From: Curvibacter sp. GWA2_63_95
GTDB lineage: Bacteria; Pseudomonadota; Gammaproteobacteria; Burkholderiales; Burkholderiaceae_C
Length of the DNA stretch: 64,000 nucleotides
Assembly (NCBI GenBank): GCA_001795455.1
Contig: MGPB01000034.1
Location: 1 to 64,000 of the forward strand
Reading direction: 5' to 3'
Shown: piece after piece, positions 20,514 through 29,855 of the stretch
Layout: every line of letters starts with the position of its first letter
Position numbering within the stretch: position 1 is the first letter of the stretch
Position numbers and translations under genes: made by a program
The notes under the pieces: model-generated
Database searches by the model: none
Told to the model about the DNA's origin: nothing
What the model saw: the letters and a program-made list of their open reading frames with translations, nothing else

Positions 20514-22310
20514 CTACTTCTGGATCAGGTATTCAGGGCAGGCCATCACCATCAGCACCGCCGCACACACGCGCTGACGCTTCAGGGTGGCCGCGCTGTT
20601 GGAGTTGACGGTGACACCCAGCAAGGCGTTGACGATGACGATCTGGGTGCTGGCCGAGAGCTGGCCCGCACACAACAGCAGGTTGAGCCGACGCACCAGA
20701 GCCGCAGGGTCCAGCACCAGAGTGAGCTCGGTGGTGTAGGCGGCATAGATGTCGCGGCTGTTGAAGCCAGTGTCGATGATGCCCATCATGTAATTCAGGT
20801 AGCCGCCCACGCTGCTTTCCGTCACCAGCTGGAACTCGGGCGCCACCACACCGGCGCTCAGCCCGGTGCCGGGCGGCACATACCCCGGGCGAAAATAGTT
20901 GAACACCGAGGGCGCACGCAGCGGGCTCTGGCTGAGCTGGGTACCGGCGTTGCTCAGGTCACCAATCTTCCAGGCGCCACTGGCAGAGCCCACCCCGAAG
21001 GTGCGCCCCCATTGCGCCAGGCGCAGCATGGGCTCGCGCAGCTTGCCATACTCCAGCGCGCTCAGCCCGGTGGCGTTGCGCGCCTCCTCGTCCAGCACGA
21101 TGGCGGCAAACACGAATGCCAGATCTCCGCGCACGCCCTGGCCGTTGTCGGCAAACACCGCCGCCACCCGGCCCACATAGGCCGGGCTGGGGTTGCTGGT
21201 CACCAGACGCTGGATCATCTGTTTGCAGAAGAAAGGGGCCGTGTTCTGGTGGTTGAACAAGGTGTCCAGCGCCGTCTTGAGCGCAGCGGTCGCCGGCGTG
21301 TTGGCCGGGATGGTGGTGCCCAAAAACGTGGCCGCCAGGGTGGAGTGGTTGCTGGCAGTCAGCGCCATGGGCAGGCGGGCAAACGCGGTGTTGCCCACCG
21401 TGTTGCCATTGGCCGTCACGTTGACGTTCTGGCTCATGTCCACGTCGTAGCCGGTGAACACGCGTGCCAGGTTGCTCACATCGCTGGCGGTGTAGGTGTC
21501 CTGCGGTTTGCCATTGCCATCGAGTTGTTGCGTGCCGTCGGGGTTGAGCAGGTGCAGGCCCACGGTGAACAGCTGCATCACCTCGCGGGCGTAGTTTTCG
21601 TCCGGCTGGCGGCCCGAAGCGTTTTCCTTCTTGTTGCCCTTGGTGTTGAGGTAGTAGCCCATGGCCACATGCAGGGTCACCGCCTCCAGCAGGCCCCGGA
21701 AGTTGCCAAACGCATAGGCACACAAGGTGTCCCAGTAGTGCGCCATGGCGTGGCTGCGCCAGCGGAAGTCCAGACCCGAGAGCGACACCACAAAAAACTC
21801 GGAGAGCGCCAGGCCCATGCGTTTGCGCATGGGGTCGCTGCTGGCCAGCAGCTGGTTCCAGACCATGTAATCGGCCGGGTAGCTCTGGTCGTAATAGTTG
21901 TTGCTGTTGTTGGCGTCGCCATAACCCTGGCTGTTGAGCCAGTCCCAGCCGCGGGTGCCGAAGTTCAGGGCCACCTGCCCCTCGATCCAGGCCGCATACC
22001 CCTGGTTGCGCACCTGGGCGATGTCTGCATCGCTGGCCGAGAACTGGGCCTGCTGCAAAAAACGCGAGGCTTGCTCGGCACTGATGCTGGCCCCACTGAG
22101 GGCAATGGCGGCGGGCAAGGCCCGCAGGGAAATGGTGCGTCCGCCTACGGGCGCCTCGGTCGCGTCACCGCCATCTCCGCCACCACCACCGCAAGCCGCC
22201 AGTGCCGCCGCAGCGGCCAAAGCCACAGCAGTCAGGGCGGCAGACTCCTGCGGGGAGCTGCGGGTCAGGGGGGGCGTGACGCGCTCGGCTTCGTCCACGG
22301 TGTCGCGCAT
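20514..22310 (-). CDS. DUF1800 family exported protein
   Basis: The 598-residue product has a hydrophobic alanine-rich leader ending in LAACGGGGGDGG, which may be a lipoprotein signal. The DUF1800 body follows (QASRFLQQAQFSASDADI, RMGLALSEFFVVS, ENYAREVMQLFTVGLH, RVFTGYD). Function is unknown. The ATG at 22310 is preceded by GGAG at 7 bases; the in-frame TTG twelve bases upstream is less likely. It is co-transcribed with the DUF1501 gene. No recognisable regulator lies beside the pair. Confidence 0.9.
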   Translation of the reverse strand: MRDTVDEAERVTPPLTRSSPQESAALTAVALAAAAALAACGGGGGDGGDATEAPVGGRTISLRALPAAIALSGASISAEQASRFLQQAQFSASDADIAQVRNQGYAAWIEGQVALNFGTRGWDWLNSQGYGDANNSNNYYDQSYPADYMVWNQLLASSDPMRKRMGLALSEFFVVSLSGLDFRWRSHAMAHYWDTLCAYAFGNFRGLLEAVTLHVAMGYYLNTKGNKKENASGRQPDENYAREVMQLFTVGLHLLNPDGTQQLDGNGKPQDTYTASDVSNLARVFTGYDVDMSQNVNVTANGNTVGNTAFARLPMALTASNHSTLAATFLGTTIPANTPATAALKTALDTLFNHQNTAPFFCKQMIQRLVTSNPSPAYVGRVAAVFADNGQGVRGDLAFVFAAIVLDEEARNATGLSALEYGKLREPMLRLAQWGRTFGVGSASGAWKIGDLSNAGTQLSQSPLRAPSVFNYFRPGYVPPGTGLSAGVVAPEFQLVTESSVGGYLNYMMGIIDTGFNSRDIYAAYTTELTLVLDPAALVRRLNLLLCAGQLSASTQIVIVNALLGVTVNSNSAATLKRQRVCAAVLMVMACPEYLIQK

Positions 22311-22422
22311 GGGAGTCTCCAAAGTGGAGTGGGTAGGCGGCGAAGGTTATCGCCCACCCTGCGCACTGCCCAGCGCCCTTACAAACAATTACCGCTGCCG
22401 GGGACAGCCGGTCGTCCGGCGC

Positions 22423-23262
22423 CTAGTGGGTGGCGGCTTGCAGCAGATCACGCGTGCGCAGGGCTTCCTGGCGCGCCGCAGCGGCAAAGTCAGGCCCATG
22501 GGATGCGTACAAGATGGCGCGCGAGGAGTTCACCACAATGGGGCCGGTGGTCTGTCCGTCGGCAGTGCGCCAACCGGCCTTGACCGTGGCCACCGCATCG
22601 CCCCCCTGGGCACCCACGCCGGGAATCAGCAGGGGCAGCGTGGGCGCCAGGGCGCGCACACGCTCGATCTCGGCAGGGTAGGTGGCGCCCACCACCAGGC
22701 CCAGTTGGCCGTTCAGGTTCCAGGGCCCCTGGGCCAAACTGGCGATGTGTTCGTACAGACGCGGCTGGCCGGGCACATCGAGCAGGCGCTGCGGCTGGAA
22801 GTCGTCACCGCCGGGGTTGGAGGTGCGGCACAGCAGGAAGGCACCCTTGCCGTGGTACTTCAGGTAAGGCGCCACCGAATCAAACCCCATGAAGGGCGAG
22901 AGTGTGACGGCGTCGGCGCCGTAGCGCTCGAAGGCTTCCTTGGCGTACTGCTCGGCGGTGCTGCCAATGTCGCCACGCTTGGCGTCCAGGATGACGGGCA
23001 CCTGGGGCGCGGTGCGGCGCATGTGCTCCATCAGCTTTTCGAGCTGGTCTTCGGCGCGGTGCGCAGCAAAGTAGGCGATCTGCGGCTTGAAGGAGTTCAC
23101 CAGGTCGGCCGTGGCGTCGACGATGGCCGCGCAAAAGTCGTAAATCTTGCTGGCATCCCCCTTCAGGTGGGCAGGAAACTTGGTCGGTTCGGGGTCCAGG
23201 CCCACGCACAACAAGGAACTGTTTTGGCGCTCAGCAGTGCGCAACTGGTCTAGAAAAGTCAT
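22423..23262 (-). CDS. pyrF: Orotidine 5'-phosphate decarboxylase (type 2)
   Basis: The 279-residue enzyme makes UMP from OMP in the last step of de novo pyrimidine synthesis. The catalytic Asp-x-Lys-x2-Asp motif is [14 protein letters not shown], and [10 protein letters not shown] at the N terminus plus [18 protein letters not shown] near the C terminus mark the longer type 2 family. It lies 4 bp downstream of the uracil-DNA glycosylase gene, at the end of a tsaB-rimI-udg-pyrF run. Confidence 0.96.
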   Translation of the reverse strand: MTFLDQLRTAERQNSSLLCVGLDPEPTKFPAHLKGDASKIYDFCAAIVDATADLVNSFKPQIAYFAAHRAEDQLEKLMEHMRRTAPQVPVILDAKRGDIGSTAEQYAKEAFERYGADAVTLSPFMGFDSVAPYLKYHGKGAFLLCRTSNPGGDDFQPQRLLDVPGQPRLYEHIASLAQGPWNLNGQLGLVVGATYPAEIERVRALAPTLPLLIPGVGAQGGDAVATVKAGWRTADGQTTGPIVVNSSRAILYASHGPDFAAAARQEALRTRDLLQAATH

Positions 23263-23266
23263 AGGG

Positions 23267-24115
23267 CTATTTTACGGAGGCCTCACGAACATCCATGGCC
23301 AGGCACAGGTCGGCCCAGGCCTTGGCCTTGTCGGCACTGTTGCGCAGCAGCAGCTTGGGGTGGTAGCTCACGATGACCGGAATGCCCTGGTACTGGTAGA
23401 CCGTGCCACGCAGCTTGCCCAGCGGCTGGGTAGCCAGCGCACCGTGTTCGGCCAGCAGGGTCTGGATGGCAAAACGCCCCATGACCAAGATAACTTTGGG
23501 CTGCACCAGCGCAATTTCGCGCTGCAGGTACTGGGCGCACTGGGCCAGGTCCGCCGCCTGCGGAATTTGCCCGTGTGGGGGGCGGCACTTCACCACATTG
23601 GTCGCGTAGGCGCCTGCTGCGCCCTCGCCCGTGCGGCTGGCGCCCACGGCCTTGAGCATGTTGTCCAGCAGCAGGCCCGGGCTTTCCACAAAGGCCTGGG
23701 CGGTGCGGTCTTCGTCTTCCTCGGGGGGGTCACCCACCACCAGCCAGTCGCGCTGGCCGGGGGCGGGCTGCAGCGTGGCGTGTTTGCGGCCGGCGCACAG
23801 GCCACAGGCCTGGCAACTGGCGGCGGTGTCGGCCAGGGCCTCCCAGTCCAGCGCGCCCAGGTCCAGCGGCGTGCCCACAGCGCGCGCGGCAACGGCTGGT
23901 GCACGGGCCACCGGCACCGCCCGCACCGGTGCCGGCGTGGCTTGGGGGGCAGGGGATGGCACTGCCGCGTGGACCGGCGGGCTCACCGTGGCCGGGGCGG
24001 CGGCGGGGACGGCCACCGAAGGCGGCTCGGTCTCAAACACGGTGCCGGGCAGCCAGACGCGCACGCCCATCTCCAGCAGCATGGCGCGTTGGCGCTCGTC
24101 AAGGGTCAGGGCCAT
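23267..24115 (-). CDS. Uracil-DNA glycosylase family 4-like protein with divergent active-site motifs
   Basis: 282 residues. A proline/alanine-rich N-terminal extension (~25-85) leads to the catalytic fold. The iron-sulfur ligands CQACGLC are present, as are [20 protein letters not shown] and [10 protein letters not shown]. The first active-site motif, usually close to GEAPGxxED...PFVGxAG, reads [11 protein letters not shown] and AFVESPG here: the catalytic-region Glu is Asp and several glycines are lost. The protein may be an altered or weak glycosylase. It lies 16 bp after rimI in the same direction, as is usual in betaproteobacteria. Confidence 0.85.
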   Translation of the reverse strand: MALTLDERQRAMLLEMGVRVWLPGTVFETEPPSVAVPAAAPATVSPPVHAAVPSPAPQATPAPVRAVPVARAPAVAARAVGTPLDLGALDWEALADTAASCQACGLCAGRKHATLQPAPGQRDWLVVGDPPEEDEDRTAQAFVESPGLLLDNMLKAVGASRTGEGAAGAYATNVVKCRPPHGQIPQAADLAQCAQYLQREIALVQPKVILVMGRFAIQTLLAEHGALATQPLGKLRGTVYQYQGIPVIVSYHPKLLLRNSADKAKAWADLCLAMDVREASVK

Positions 24116-24131
24116 GGGGCAGGGTGTCTCG

Positions 24132-24605
24132 TCAGGGGTACAGGGGCAGGCTCATGACCACCGCGTCTTCGCGCTGGCCGTTGCCCGCAGGGTAATAGGC
24201 TTTGCGCTGGCCCACGCGGCGGTAACCGTACTGCTCGTACACATGCAGGGCACGCAGGTTGCTCACGCGTGCCTCCAGCCACAGCCACTGCACACCCTGT
24301 CCACGCGCCCATACGGCCAGTGCGTCCAGCATGACACGGGCCCAGCCCTGGCCCTGGAATTCGGGCGCCACGGTGATGTTGAGCAGGTGCACCTCATCCA
24401 CGCCCTTCATGGCCACAAAGTAACCCAGCACATAGCCGTCGGCCACCAGCATCTGGGCCTGGTAACCGCTGTGCAGCGCGTCCAGAAAATTGGCATGGCT
24501 CCAGGGGTGGGCGTAGGCGCGCTGCTCCACGCGCAACACTTCGTCCAGCCGGTCGGCCAGCAAGGGTTCAAAGGCGGCTTCGGCGGAGCGCAGGAGGGAC
24601 GACAT
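24132..24605 (-). CDS. rimI: Ribosomal protein bS18-alanine N-acetyltransferase
   Basis: A 157-residue GNAT acetyltransferase. EQRAYAHPWSHANFLDAL and LLNITVAPEFQGQGWARVML (the acetyl-CoA loop, here Q-G-Q-G-W-A) and EARVSNLRALHVYEQYGYRRVG are RimI signatures. It acetylates the N terminus of ribosomal protein S18. The ATG at 24605 is 11 bp after the tsaB stop, a conserved pairing. Confidence 0.93.
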   Translation of the reverse strand: MSSLLRSAEAAFEPLLADRLDEVLRVEQRAYAHPWSHANFLDALHSGYQAQMLVADGYVLGYFVAMKGVDEVHLLNITVAPEFQGQGWARVMLDALAVWARGQGVQWLWLEARVSNLRALHVYEQYGYRRVGQRKAYYPAGNGQREDAVVMSLPLYP

Positions 24606-24616
24606 GGCGGAGAAAC

Positions 24617-25351
24617 TCAGGCAAGCGCCGCGGCAGCGGCTTTTTCGGCCACGCGCTCGGCGGTGGTTTTGGCCACCTTGTCGCGGATATAGCTGGGCAT
24701 GGCCTGGGCCGCATCCACCGCCAGCCCCTGGGCCAGCAGCGCAGGCGCCAGGCGCAGCATGGCCGCCGCCGTGGGCAGCGCAGGCACCGCCGGGCCGCCC
24801 TGCAGCAGCGCGGCGGGCAGGCGGTCGGCATACACGGCAAACACATTGCCCGCCAGCAGCAGCGGGCCCAGGCTGGCATCCACAGCGGGCAAGGCCAGGG
24901 CCTCGGGGCGCACCAGTTGGCTGGGCTGCAGCACGCGCCACTGGCCCTTGGCATAGGCGCAATGCGCGGCGTACACCTCGTCCATGCGGGCGTCCAGCAG
25001 CGCCAGCACCTGCACGTCAGGCGCATCGGGCGCGGCCGACAGGCGGGCGTCCTCGGCCACGGCCAGCAGCGAATCCATGGGCAGCACCGGCACCTGGGCG
25101 CCAAAGGCCAGGCCCTGCACCACCGAGCAGGCCGTGCGCAGCCCGGTGAACGAGCCCGGGCCGGCGCCAAACACCATCGCATCGAGCGCCGCTATGGGCA
25201 GCTCCGCCTGGGCCAGCAGGTCCAGCACGCCGGCGATCAGCTCGGTCGACGCGCGCGCGCCACCCGGCCCGGCGTACTGCCACACAGCCGCACCACGGCC
25301 GACCGCGATGGACAGGTGCTCGGTTCCGGAATCAATTGCCAGCAAGTTCAT
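24617..25351 (-). CDS. tsaB: tRNA t6A threonylcarbamoyl transferase component TsaB
   Basis: The 244-residue actin-like ATPase fold starts with NLLAIDSGTEHLSIAV and has the conserved FGAGPGSFTGLRTACSVVQGLA motif region. With TsaD and TsaE it transfers threonylcarbamoyl to A37 of ANN-decoding tRNAs. The enzyme that makes the threonylcarbamoyl-AMP substrate (sua5) is encoded 1.6 kb away. First gene of the tsaB-rimI-udg-pyrF run. A hairpin repeat lies 17 bp upstream. Confidence 0.94.
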   Translation of the reverse strand: MNLLAIDSGTEHLSIAVGRGAAVWQYAGPGGARASTELIAGVLDLLAQAELPIAALDAMVFGAGPGSFTGLRTACSVVQGLAFGAQVPVLPMDSLLAVAEDARLSAAPDAPDVQVLALLDARMDEVYAAHCAYAKGQWRVLQPSQLVRPEALALPAVDASLGPLLLAGNVFAVYADRLPAALLQGGPAVPALPTAAAMLRLAPALLAQGLAVDAAQAMPSYIRDKVAKTTAERVAEKAAAAALA

Positions 25352-25368
25352 ATTTTTAAGCGAAATTG

Positions 25369-25421
25369 GCCTCTAGTCCGCATGGATACTGCGCAAGCAG
25401 CTCCTATTTCAGGAGCAAGCC
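25369..25421 (+). repeat. Dispersed hairpin repeat, copy E, between divergent tsaB and dacB
   Basis: CTCTAGT...GCGCAAGCAGC precedes GCTCCTATTTCAGGAGC (25400-25416). Its 6-bp perfect stem differs from copy D at two positions, with matching changes on both arms. It is in the short divergent promoter region of tsaB and dacB. Confidence 0.88.
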
Positions 25422-25503
25422 TAGACCACTGGACCGGGCGCTGGCGCGCGTAGCGGCCAGCGGGGCATCCCCCGATTATCGGGGCAGCCCGGATAATCCG
25501 GCC

Positions 25504-26967
25504 ATGTACCTGTCCCCCCGAACGCTTCTGCGCAGCCTGGCCTTCAGCCTGCTGGCCTGCGCGGCCGCCACCGCCCAGCCCCTGCCCCTGCCCCCCGAAG
25601 TGGACGCCGCCCTGGCCCGCGCCAAGGTGCCGCGCGATGCGGTGGCTTTTTTGGTGGTGGACGCCCAGAACCCTGGTGCGCTGCCCCGCTTGGCGCACCG
25701 CACCACGGCATCCATGAACCCGGCCTCGGTCATGAAGCTGGTCACCACCACCGCGGCGCTGGACCTGCTGGGCCCGGCCTACCAGTGGGCCACACCGGTC
25801 TACACCGAGGGCAGCGTGCGCAACGGCGTGCTGCAGGGCAACCTCTACATCAAAGGCCAGGGCGACCCCAAGCTAGTGCTGGAGCGCCTGTGGCTGCTGC
25901 TGCGCCGTGTGCAGGGCCTGGGTATCAAGACGATTGCGGGCGACATCGTGCTGGACCGCAGCGCCTTCAGCCTGCCCGAGGTGGACCCTGCCCAGTTTGA
26001 CGGCGAGCCCCTGCGCCCCTACAACGCGGCGCCGGATGCGCTGCTGGTCAACTTCAAGTCGGTGGTGATGACCTTCACCCCCGACCGTGCGGCCCAAGTG
26101 GCCCAGGTGCAGGTCGACCCGCCGCTGGCGGGTGTGGCCCTGCCCGCCAGCGTGCCGCTGAGCGCAGGCGACTGCGGCGACTACCGCGGCGCGCTGAAAG
26201 CCGACTTTGCCGACCCGCTGCGCATCCGCTTTGCGGGCAGCTACCCGGCCAGTTGTGGCGAGAAGGTCTGGCCGGTGGCCTATGCCGACCCCAAAACCTA
26301 CGCCCAACGCGCCGTGCTGGGCCTGTGGGAAAGCCTGGGCGGCAGCCTGCAGGGCAGCGTGCGGCTGGGCACCGTGCCCAGCACGCTTGCAGCGGGCAAG
26401 CCGGCGTTTGTGAGCAGCTCCGCACCGCTGAGCGAAGTGGTGCGTGACATCAACAAGTACAGCAACAACGTGATGGCACAGCAGCTGTTTTTGACCCTGG
26501 GCCGGGCGGCCTTTGCGCCGCTGCCCGCCAACGGGGCCGAGCCTGCGGAGCTGCCCACCGGCAGCCTGGCCACCAGCCGCGCCGCGGTGCTGCGCTGGTG
26601 GCGCGAGCGCCTGGGCACCGAGGAGCCGCCGGTGCTGGACAACGGCTCGGGCCTGTCGCGCCAGGAGCGCATCACCGCGCAGGCACTGGGTCGCCTGCTG
26701 CAAGCCGCCTATGTGTCGCCGGTGATGCCGGAGCTGATGTCCTCACTGCCCATCTCGGGGGTGGACGGCACGCTGCGGCGCATCAAGGGCGCCACCAGTG
26801 CCCACCTGAAGACCGGCAGCCTGAGCAATGTGGTGGCGCGCGCAGGTTATGTGCTGGCGGCCAGTGGCAAACGGTATGTGCTGGTGGCCTTTATCAACCA
26901 CGCCAATGCCAACGATGCTCGCCCCGCCGTGGACGCGCTGGTGGAGTGGGCCGGGCGCGACCAGTAA
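25504..26967 (+). CDS. dacB: D-alanyl-D-alanine carboxypeptidase/endopeptidase (PBP4 type)
   Basis: The 487-residue periplasmic enzyme has a signal peptide (to about AAATA) and the three penicillin-binding motifs SVMK, SNN (KYSNNVMAQQLF) and KTG (HLKTGSL), with a large insertion between the first two as in class C low-mass PBPs. It trims or cuts peptidoglycan cross-links. The ATG at 25504 directly starts the signal peptide. The gene stands alone, divergent from tsaB. Confidence 0.94.
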   Translation: MYLSPRTLLRSLAFSLLACAAATAQPLPLPPEVDAALARAKVPRDAVAFLVVDAQNPGALPRLAHRTTASMNPASVMKLVTTTAALDLLGPAYQWATPVYTEGSVRNGVLQGNLYIKGQGDPKLVLERLWLLLRRVQGLGIKTIAGDIVLDRSAFSLPEVDPAQFDGEPLRPYNAAPDALLVNFKSVVMTFTPDRAAQVAQVQVDPPLAGVALPASVPLSAGDCGDYRGALKADFADPLRIRFAGSYPASCGEKVWPVAYADPKTYAQRAVLGLWESLGGSLQGSVRLGTVPSTLAAGKPAFVSSSAPLSEVVRDINKYSNNVMAQQLFLTLGRAAFAPLPANGAEPAELPTGSLATSRAAVLRWWRERLGTEEPPVLDNGSGLSRQERITAQALGRLLQAAYVSPVMPELMSSLPISGVDGTLRRIKGATSAHLKTGSLSNVVARAGYVLAASGKRYVLVAFINHANANDARPAVDALVEWAGRDQ

Positions 26968-26995
26968 AAAGAAAAGCGGCGGCTCAGGCCGCCGC
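26966..26995 (-). terminator. Rho-independent terminator of the purE-purK-sua5 operon
   Basis: On the minus strand GCGGCGGC, loop CTGA and GCCGCCGC are followed by TTTTCTTTTT. The 5' arm overlaps the last codons of sua5. It also separates the converging dacB gene. Confidence 0.85.
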
Positions 26996-28045
26996 GCGGG
27001 TCAGGCGGTCGCGCACGCCATCCCACTCCAGCGTGTCGGGCGGGGTTTCCACCCAAATGAGCTTGACGCCTTGGGCGTCCATCTCGCGCAGCTTGGAAAA
27101 CAGCTCATGCGCAGCGGGCTGGGCATGGCTGGGCATGCGATGGACCGCCACCAGCGGCGAACGCACCTGCAGCGGACTGCGGTGGTAGAGCGCAATGGTG
27201 GGGCGTGCATCGGGCGCCTGGGTAGCACTGAGCAAATCCAGCGCCGCCTGCAGGGCCTTGGCATCCATCAGGCGCACGGTGGCGCTGGGTGCGTAGTGCG
27301 ACTCCAGGGTCCCAGAGGCCCGTGGCCCCGGTTGGTTCTGCGCATCCAGCTCCTCTTTCGATAGCAACGGGCGGCCACAGGCATCGGCCACCTGCGCTGC
27401 GGTGATGGAACCTGGGCGCAGCAACACCGGCGCGCCACGCGTGCAGTCGATGATGGTGGACTCAATGCCCACCTCGCAAGGTCCGCCGTCCAGGATCAGC
27501 AAATCGTCGCCAAACTCGCTCAGCACATGGGCGGCCGTGGTCGGGCTCACGCGGCCAAACTTGTTGGCGCTGGGGGCGGCAATGCCCCACACCTCGCGCG
27601 CGCCCTCAGCCGGCTTGCGCAGTGTCGCCAGCAGCGCCTGCGCCACCGGGTGCGCGGGGCAACGCAGGCCAATGCTGTCTTGTCCGCCCGCCGCCGCCGC
27701 GCCCACGCCCTCACGGCGCGGCAGGATCAGGGTGAGCGGGCCAGGCCAGAAGGCCGCCATGAGCTGCTGCGCAAAGGCCGGCACACGCGCGCAGTAATGC
27801 GCCACACCACCCATGCCACCGTCAAACGCGGCCACGTGCACGATCAGCGGGTGGTCCGCCGGGCGGCCCTTGGCCGTGAAAATTTTGCCCACCGCGGCCG
27901 GGTCAGACGCATCCGCGCCCAGGCCATAGACCGTTTCCGTTGGCAAGCCAATCAGCGCACCAGCCCGCACCGCATCTGCGCAAGCAGCTATGGATTCAGG
28001 AGCAATCTCCACGCCGTCAGCGAACTGGCAAGCAGAAAGAATCAT
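26984..28045 (-). CDS. L-threonylcarbamoyladenylate synthase (Sua5 type)
   Basis: About 353 residues: an N-terminal YrdC domain (GLPTETVYGLGADA, PADHPLIVHV, PSANKFGRVSPTTAAHV) that makes threonylcarbamoyl-AMP, then a linker and a C-terminal Sua5 domain (~230-350). The long Sua5 form is the alternative to the short YrdC/TsaC. Residues ~14-34 are encoded by a copy of the dispersed hairpin repeat (IAPESIAACADAV). The start is ATG 28045; an in-frame GTG lies 6 bases upstream. It follows purK by about 10 bp. Confidence 0.93.
   Translation of the reverse strand: MILSACQFADGVEIAPESIAACADAVRAGALIGLPTETVYGLGADASDPAAVGKIFTAKGRPADHPLIVHVAAFDGGMGGVAHYCARVPAFAQQLMAAFWPGPLTLILPRREGVGAAAAGGQDSIGLRCPAHPVAQALLATLRKPAEGAREVWGIAAPSANKFGRVSPTTAAHVLSEFGDDLLILDGGPCEVGIESTIIDCTRGAPVLLRPGSITAAQVADACGRPLLSKEELDAQNQPGPRASGTLESHYAPSATVRLMDAKALQAALDLLSATQAPDARPTIALYHRSPLQVRSPLVAVHRMPSHAQPAAHELFSKLREMDAQGVKLIWVETPPDTLEWDGVRDRLTRAAA
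27967..28003 (+). repeat. Dispersed hairpin repeat, copy F, inside the 5' part of sua5
   Basis: GCATCTGCGCAAGCAGC precedes GCTATGGATTCAGGAGC. The conserved box is intact and the stem only partly pairs. The opposite strand codes for SIAACA in Sua5, the same frame used by the copy in the cupredoxin gene. Confidence 0.8.
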
Positions 28046-28056
28046 GGGCACTCGGC

Positions 28057-29250
28057 TCAGAACGCGGCGATGCCGAGGATGCGCGCGGCTTCCAGCGCGG
28101 TGGCACGCACACCGTCCACGGTGGCGCCGGTGATGTTGAGGTGGCCCATCTTGCGGCCCGGCTTAGCATCCAGCTTGCCGTACAGGTGCAGGTGGGTGCC
28201 GGGCAGGGCCAGCACGGCCGCCCAATCGGGCACACCGCCCTCGGGCCATAGGTCGCCCAGCAGGTTCAGCATGAGGGCCGGGCTGTGCTGGCGCGGCTGC
28301 ACCAGCGGCAAGCCGGCCAGCGTGCGCACCTGCAGGTCGAACTGCGACACATCGCAGGCGTCCATGCTGTAGTGGCCGCTGTTGTGCGGGCGCGGCGCCA
28401 TCTCGTTCACCACCAGGCCCCCCAGGCCGGCGGCGGCGGGGTTGGACTCGTCGAGCACAAAGAACTCGACGCACAACACGCCCACGTACTGCACACCTTC
28501 TGCTATCGATTTCGCAGCTGCTACCGCACGCGCTGCAAGGGCCGGAGGCAGATTTCCTTCATACACCTCGGTCACGGCCAAAATGCCGTCGCGGTGCAGG
28601 TTGCGCTGCACTGGCAGGTTCACACAGCGGCCATCGGCGCCGCGCGCCACGATGACCGAGCACTCCAGCGCCAGCGGCAGCATCTTCTCCAGCACGCAGG
28701 GCACGCCTTGCAGATCGGCCCAGGCGGCGGCCAGTTCAGCGGGCGTCTTCACGCGCACCTGGCCCTTGCCGTCGTAGCCCATGCGGGCGGTCTTCAAAAT
28801 TCCTGGAAGCAGATTCGCATCGACGGCCGCCAGTTGCTCTGCCGTTTCAATGACGGCATAAGGCGCACAAGGCACGCCGCACGCCACAAAGTGCGCCTTC
28901 TCGGCCGCGCGGTCCTGGGCAATGGCCACGGCGGCACCGCTGGGGGCGACCGGACGGCTCTGCGCCAGCTGCGTCAGCGCCTGCGCCGGCACGTTTTCAA
29001 ATTCGGTGGTGATGGCCGCCGATACCTCGGCCAGCCGGGCCAGGCCCGTGGGGTCGGTGTAGGCGGTCTGGATATGGTGGTGGCTGATGCGCCCGGCCGG
29101 GCTATGGGTATCCGGGTCCAGCACCGCGGTGAAAAAACCCATCTGCTGGGCCGCGTGGGCAAACATGCGGCCCAGCTGGCCACCGCCCATGACACCGAGT
29201 GTCATTTCTTTGGATCCGCCCAAAGCGGTTGCTGCGCGCTCAGAAGCCAT
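28057..29250 (-). CDS. purK: N5-carboxyaminoimidazole ribonucleotide synthase
   Basis: The 397-residue ATP-grasp enzyme (TLGVMGGGQLGRMF, EFENVPAQAL, TARMGYDGKGQ, VNEMAPRPHNSGHYSMDAC) converts AIR to N5-CAIR for purE. The ATG directly follows the purE stop codon, so translation is probably coupled; ATG 29205 is an alternative. Bases 28501-28543 contain a decayed copy of the hairpin repeat encoding AVAAAKSIAEG. Confidence 0.95.
   Translation of the reverse strand: MASERAATALGGSKEMTLGVMGGGQLGRMFAHAAQQMGFFTAVLDPDTHSPAGRISHHHIQTAYTDPTGLARLAEVSAAITTEFENVPAQALTQLAQSRPVAPSGAAVAIAQDRAAEKAHFVACGVPCAPYAVIETAEQLAAVDANLLPGILKTARMGYDGKGQVRVKTPAELAAAWADLQGVPCVLEKMLPLALECSVIVARGADGRCVNLPVQRNLHRDGILAVTEVYEGNLPPALAARAVAAAKSIAEGVQYVGVLCVEFFVLDESNPAAAGLGGLVVNEMAPRPHNSGHYSMDACDVSQFDLQVRTLAGLPLVQPRQHSPALMLNLLGDLWPEGGVPDWAAVLALPGTHLHLYGKLDAKPGRKMGHLNITGATVDGVRATALEAARILGIAAF
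28501..28543 (-). repeat. Dispersed hairpin repeat, copy G, inside purK
   Basis: GCTATCGATTTCGCAGC followed by TGCTACCGCACGCGCTG matches the inverted family order with several changes; the stem is broken. It is read by PurK in the frame A-A-A-K-S-I-A, matching copies K and M. It may be chance similarity in an alanine-rich helix. Confidence 0.5.
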
Positions 29251-29754
29251 TTAGATTGCGCTTCCGGTAATGGGCAGCACCATGGCGCGGGCAGCCTCGG
29301 TCTGGTCGATGCGGAAGGCGTCCAGCTCCATGCGCAGGTCCGGGTTTTCGTTGGCCAGCAGGGCCACCGCAAACAGGGCCGCGTTGGCGGCACCGGCCGG
29401 GCCAATGGCAAAGGTGGCCACAGGAACGCCCTTGGGCATCTGCACAATGCTGTGCAGCGAGTCCACGCCCGACAGCGCCTTGCTCTGCACCGGAACGCCC
29501 AGCACCGGCAAGGTGGTTTTGGCGGCCAGCATGCCTGGCAGGTGGGCCGCACCGCCGGCGCCCGCGATGATGGCCTTGAGGCCGCGCGCGACCGCGCTTT
29601 CGGCATAGGCGAACATGTCGTCGGGCATGCGATGGGCAGAAACCACCCGGGCTTCGAAGCGGATGCCAAACTGTTGGAGAATCTGGACTGCGTGCTGCAT
29701 GGTGTCCCAGTCGGAACTGGAGCCCATGACAACGCCGATTTGAATGGTTTTCAT
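29251..29754 (-). CDS. purE: N5-carboxyaminoimidazole ribonucleotide mutase
   Basis: The 167-residue class I PurE ([43 protein letters not shown]) converts N5-CAIR to CAIR. I start at ATG 29754, where homology begins, although the frame is open 57 bases further. First gene of purE-purK-sua5, and divergent from cnoX. Confidence 0.96.
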   Translation of the reverse strand: MKTIQIGVVMGSSSDWDTMQHAVQILQQFGIRFEARVVSAHRMPDDMFAYAESAVARGLKAIIAGAGGAAHLPGMLAAKTTLPVLGVPVQSKALSGVDSLHSIVQMPKGVPVATFAIGPAGAANAALFAVALLANENPDLRMELDAFRIDQTEAARAMVLPITGSAI

Positions 29755-29855
29755 AGTGCTGAAAGCGCTTTGCGGAGCGCCAGGTGGACTGGCGGCGCAG
29801 GGTTTGCGCACGTGGCCAGAATTGAATTTTACTTTTTCACCCCGAGCTAGCCCCC

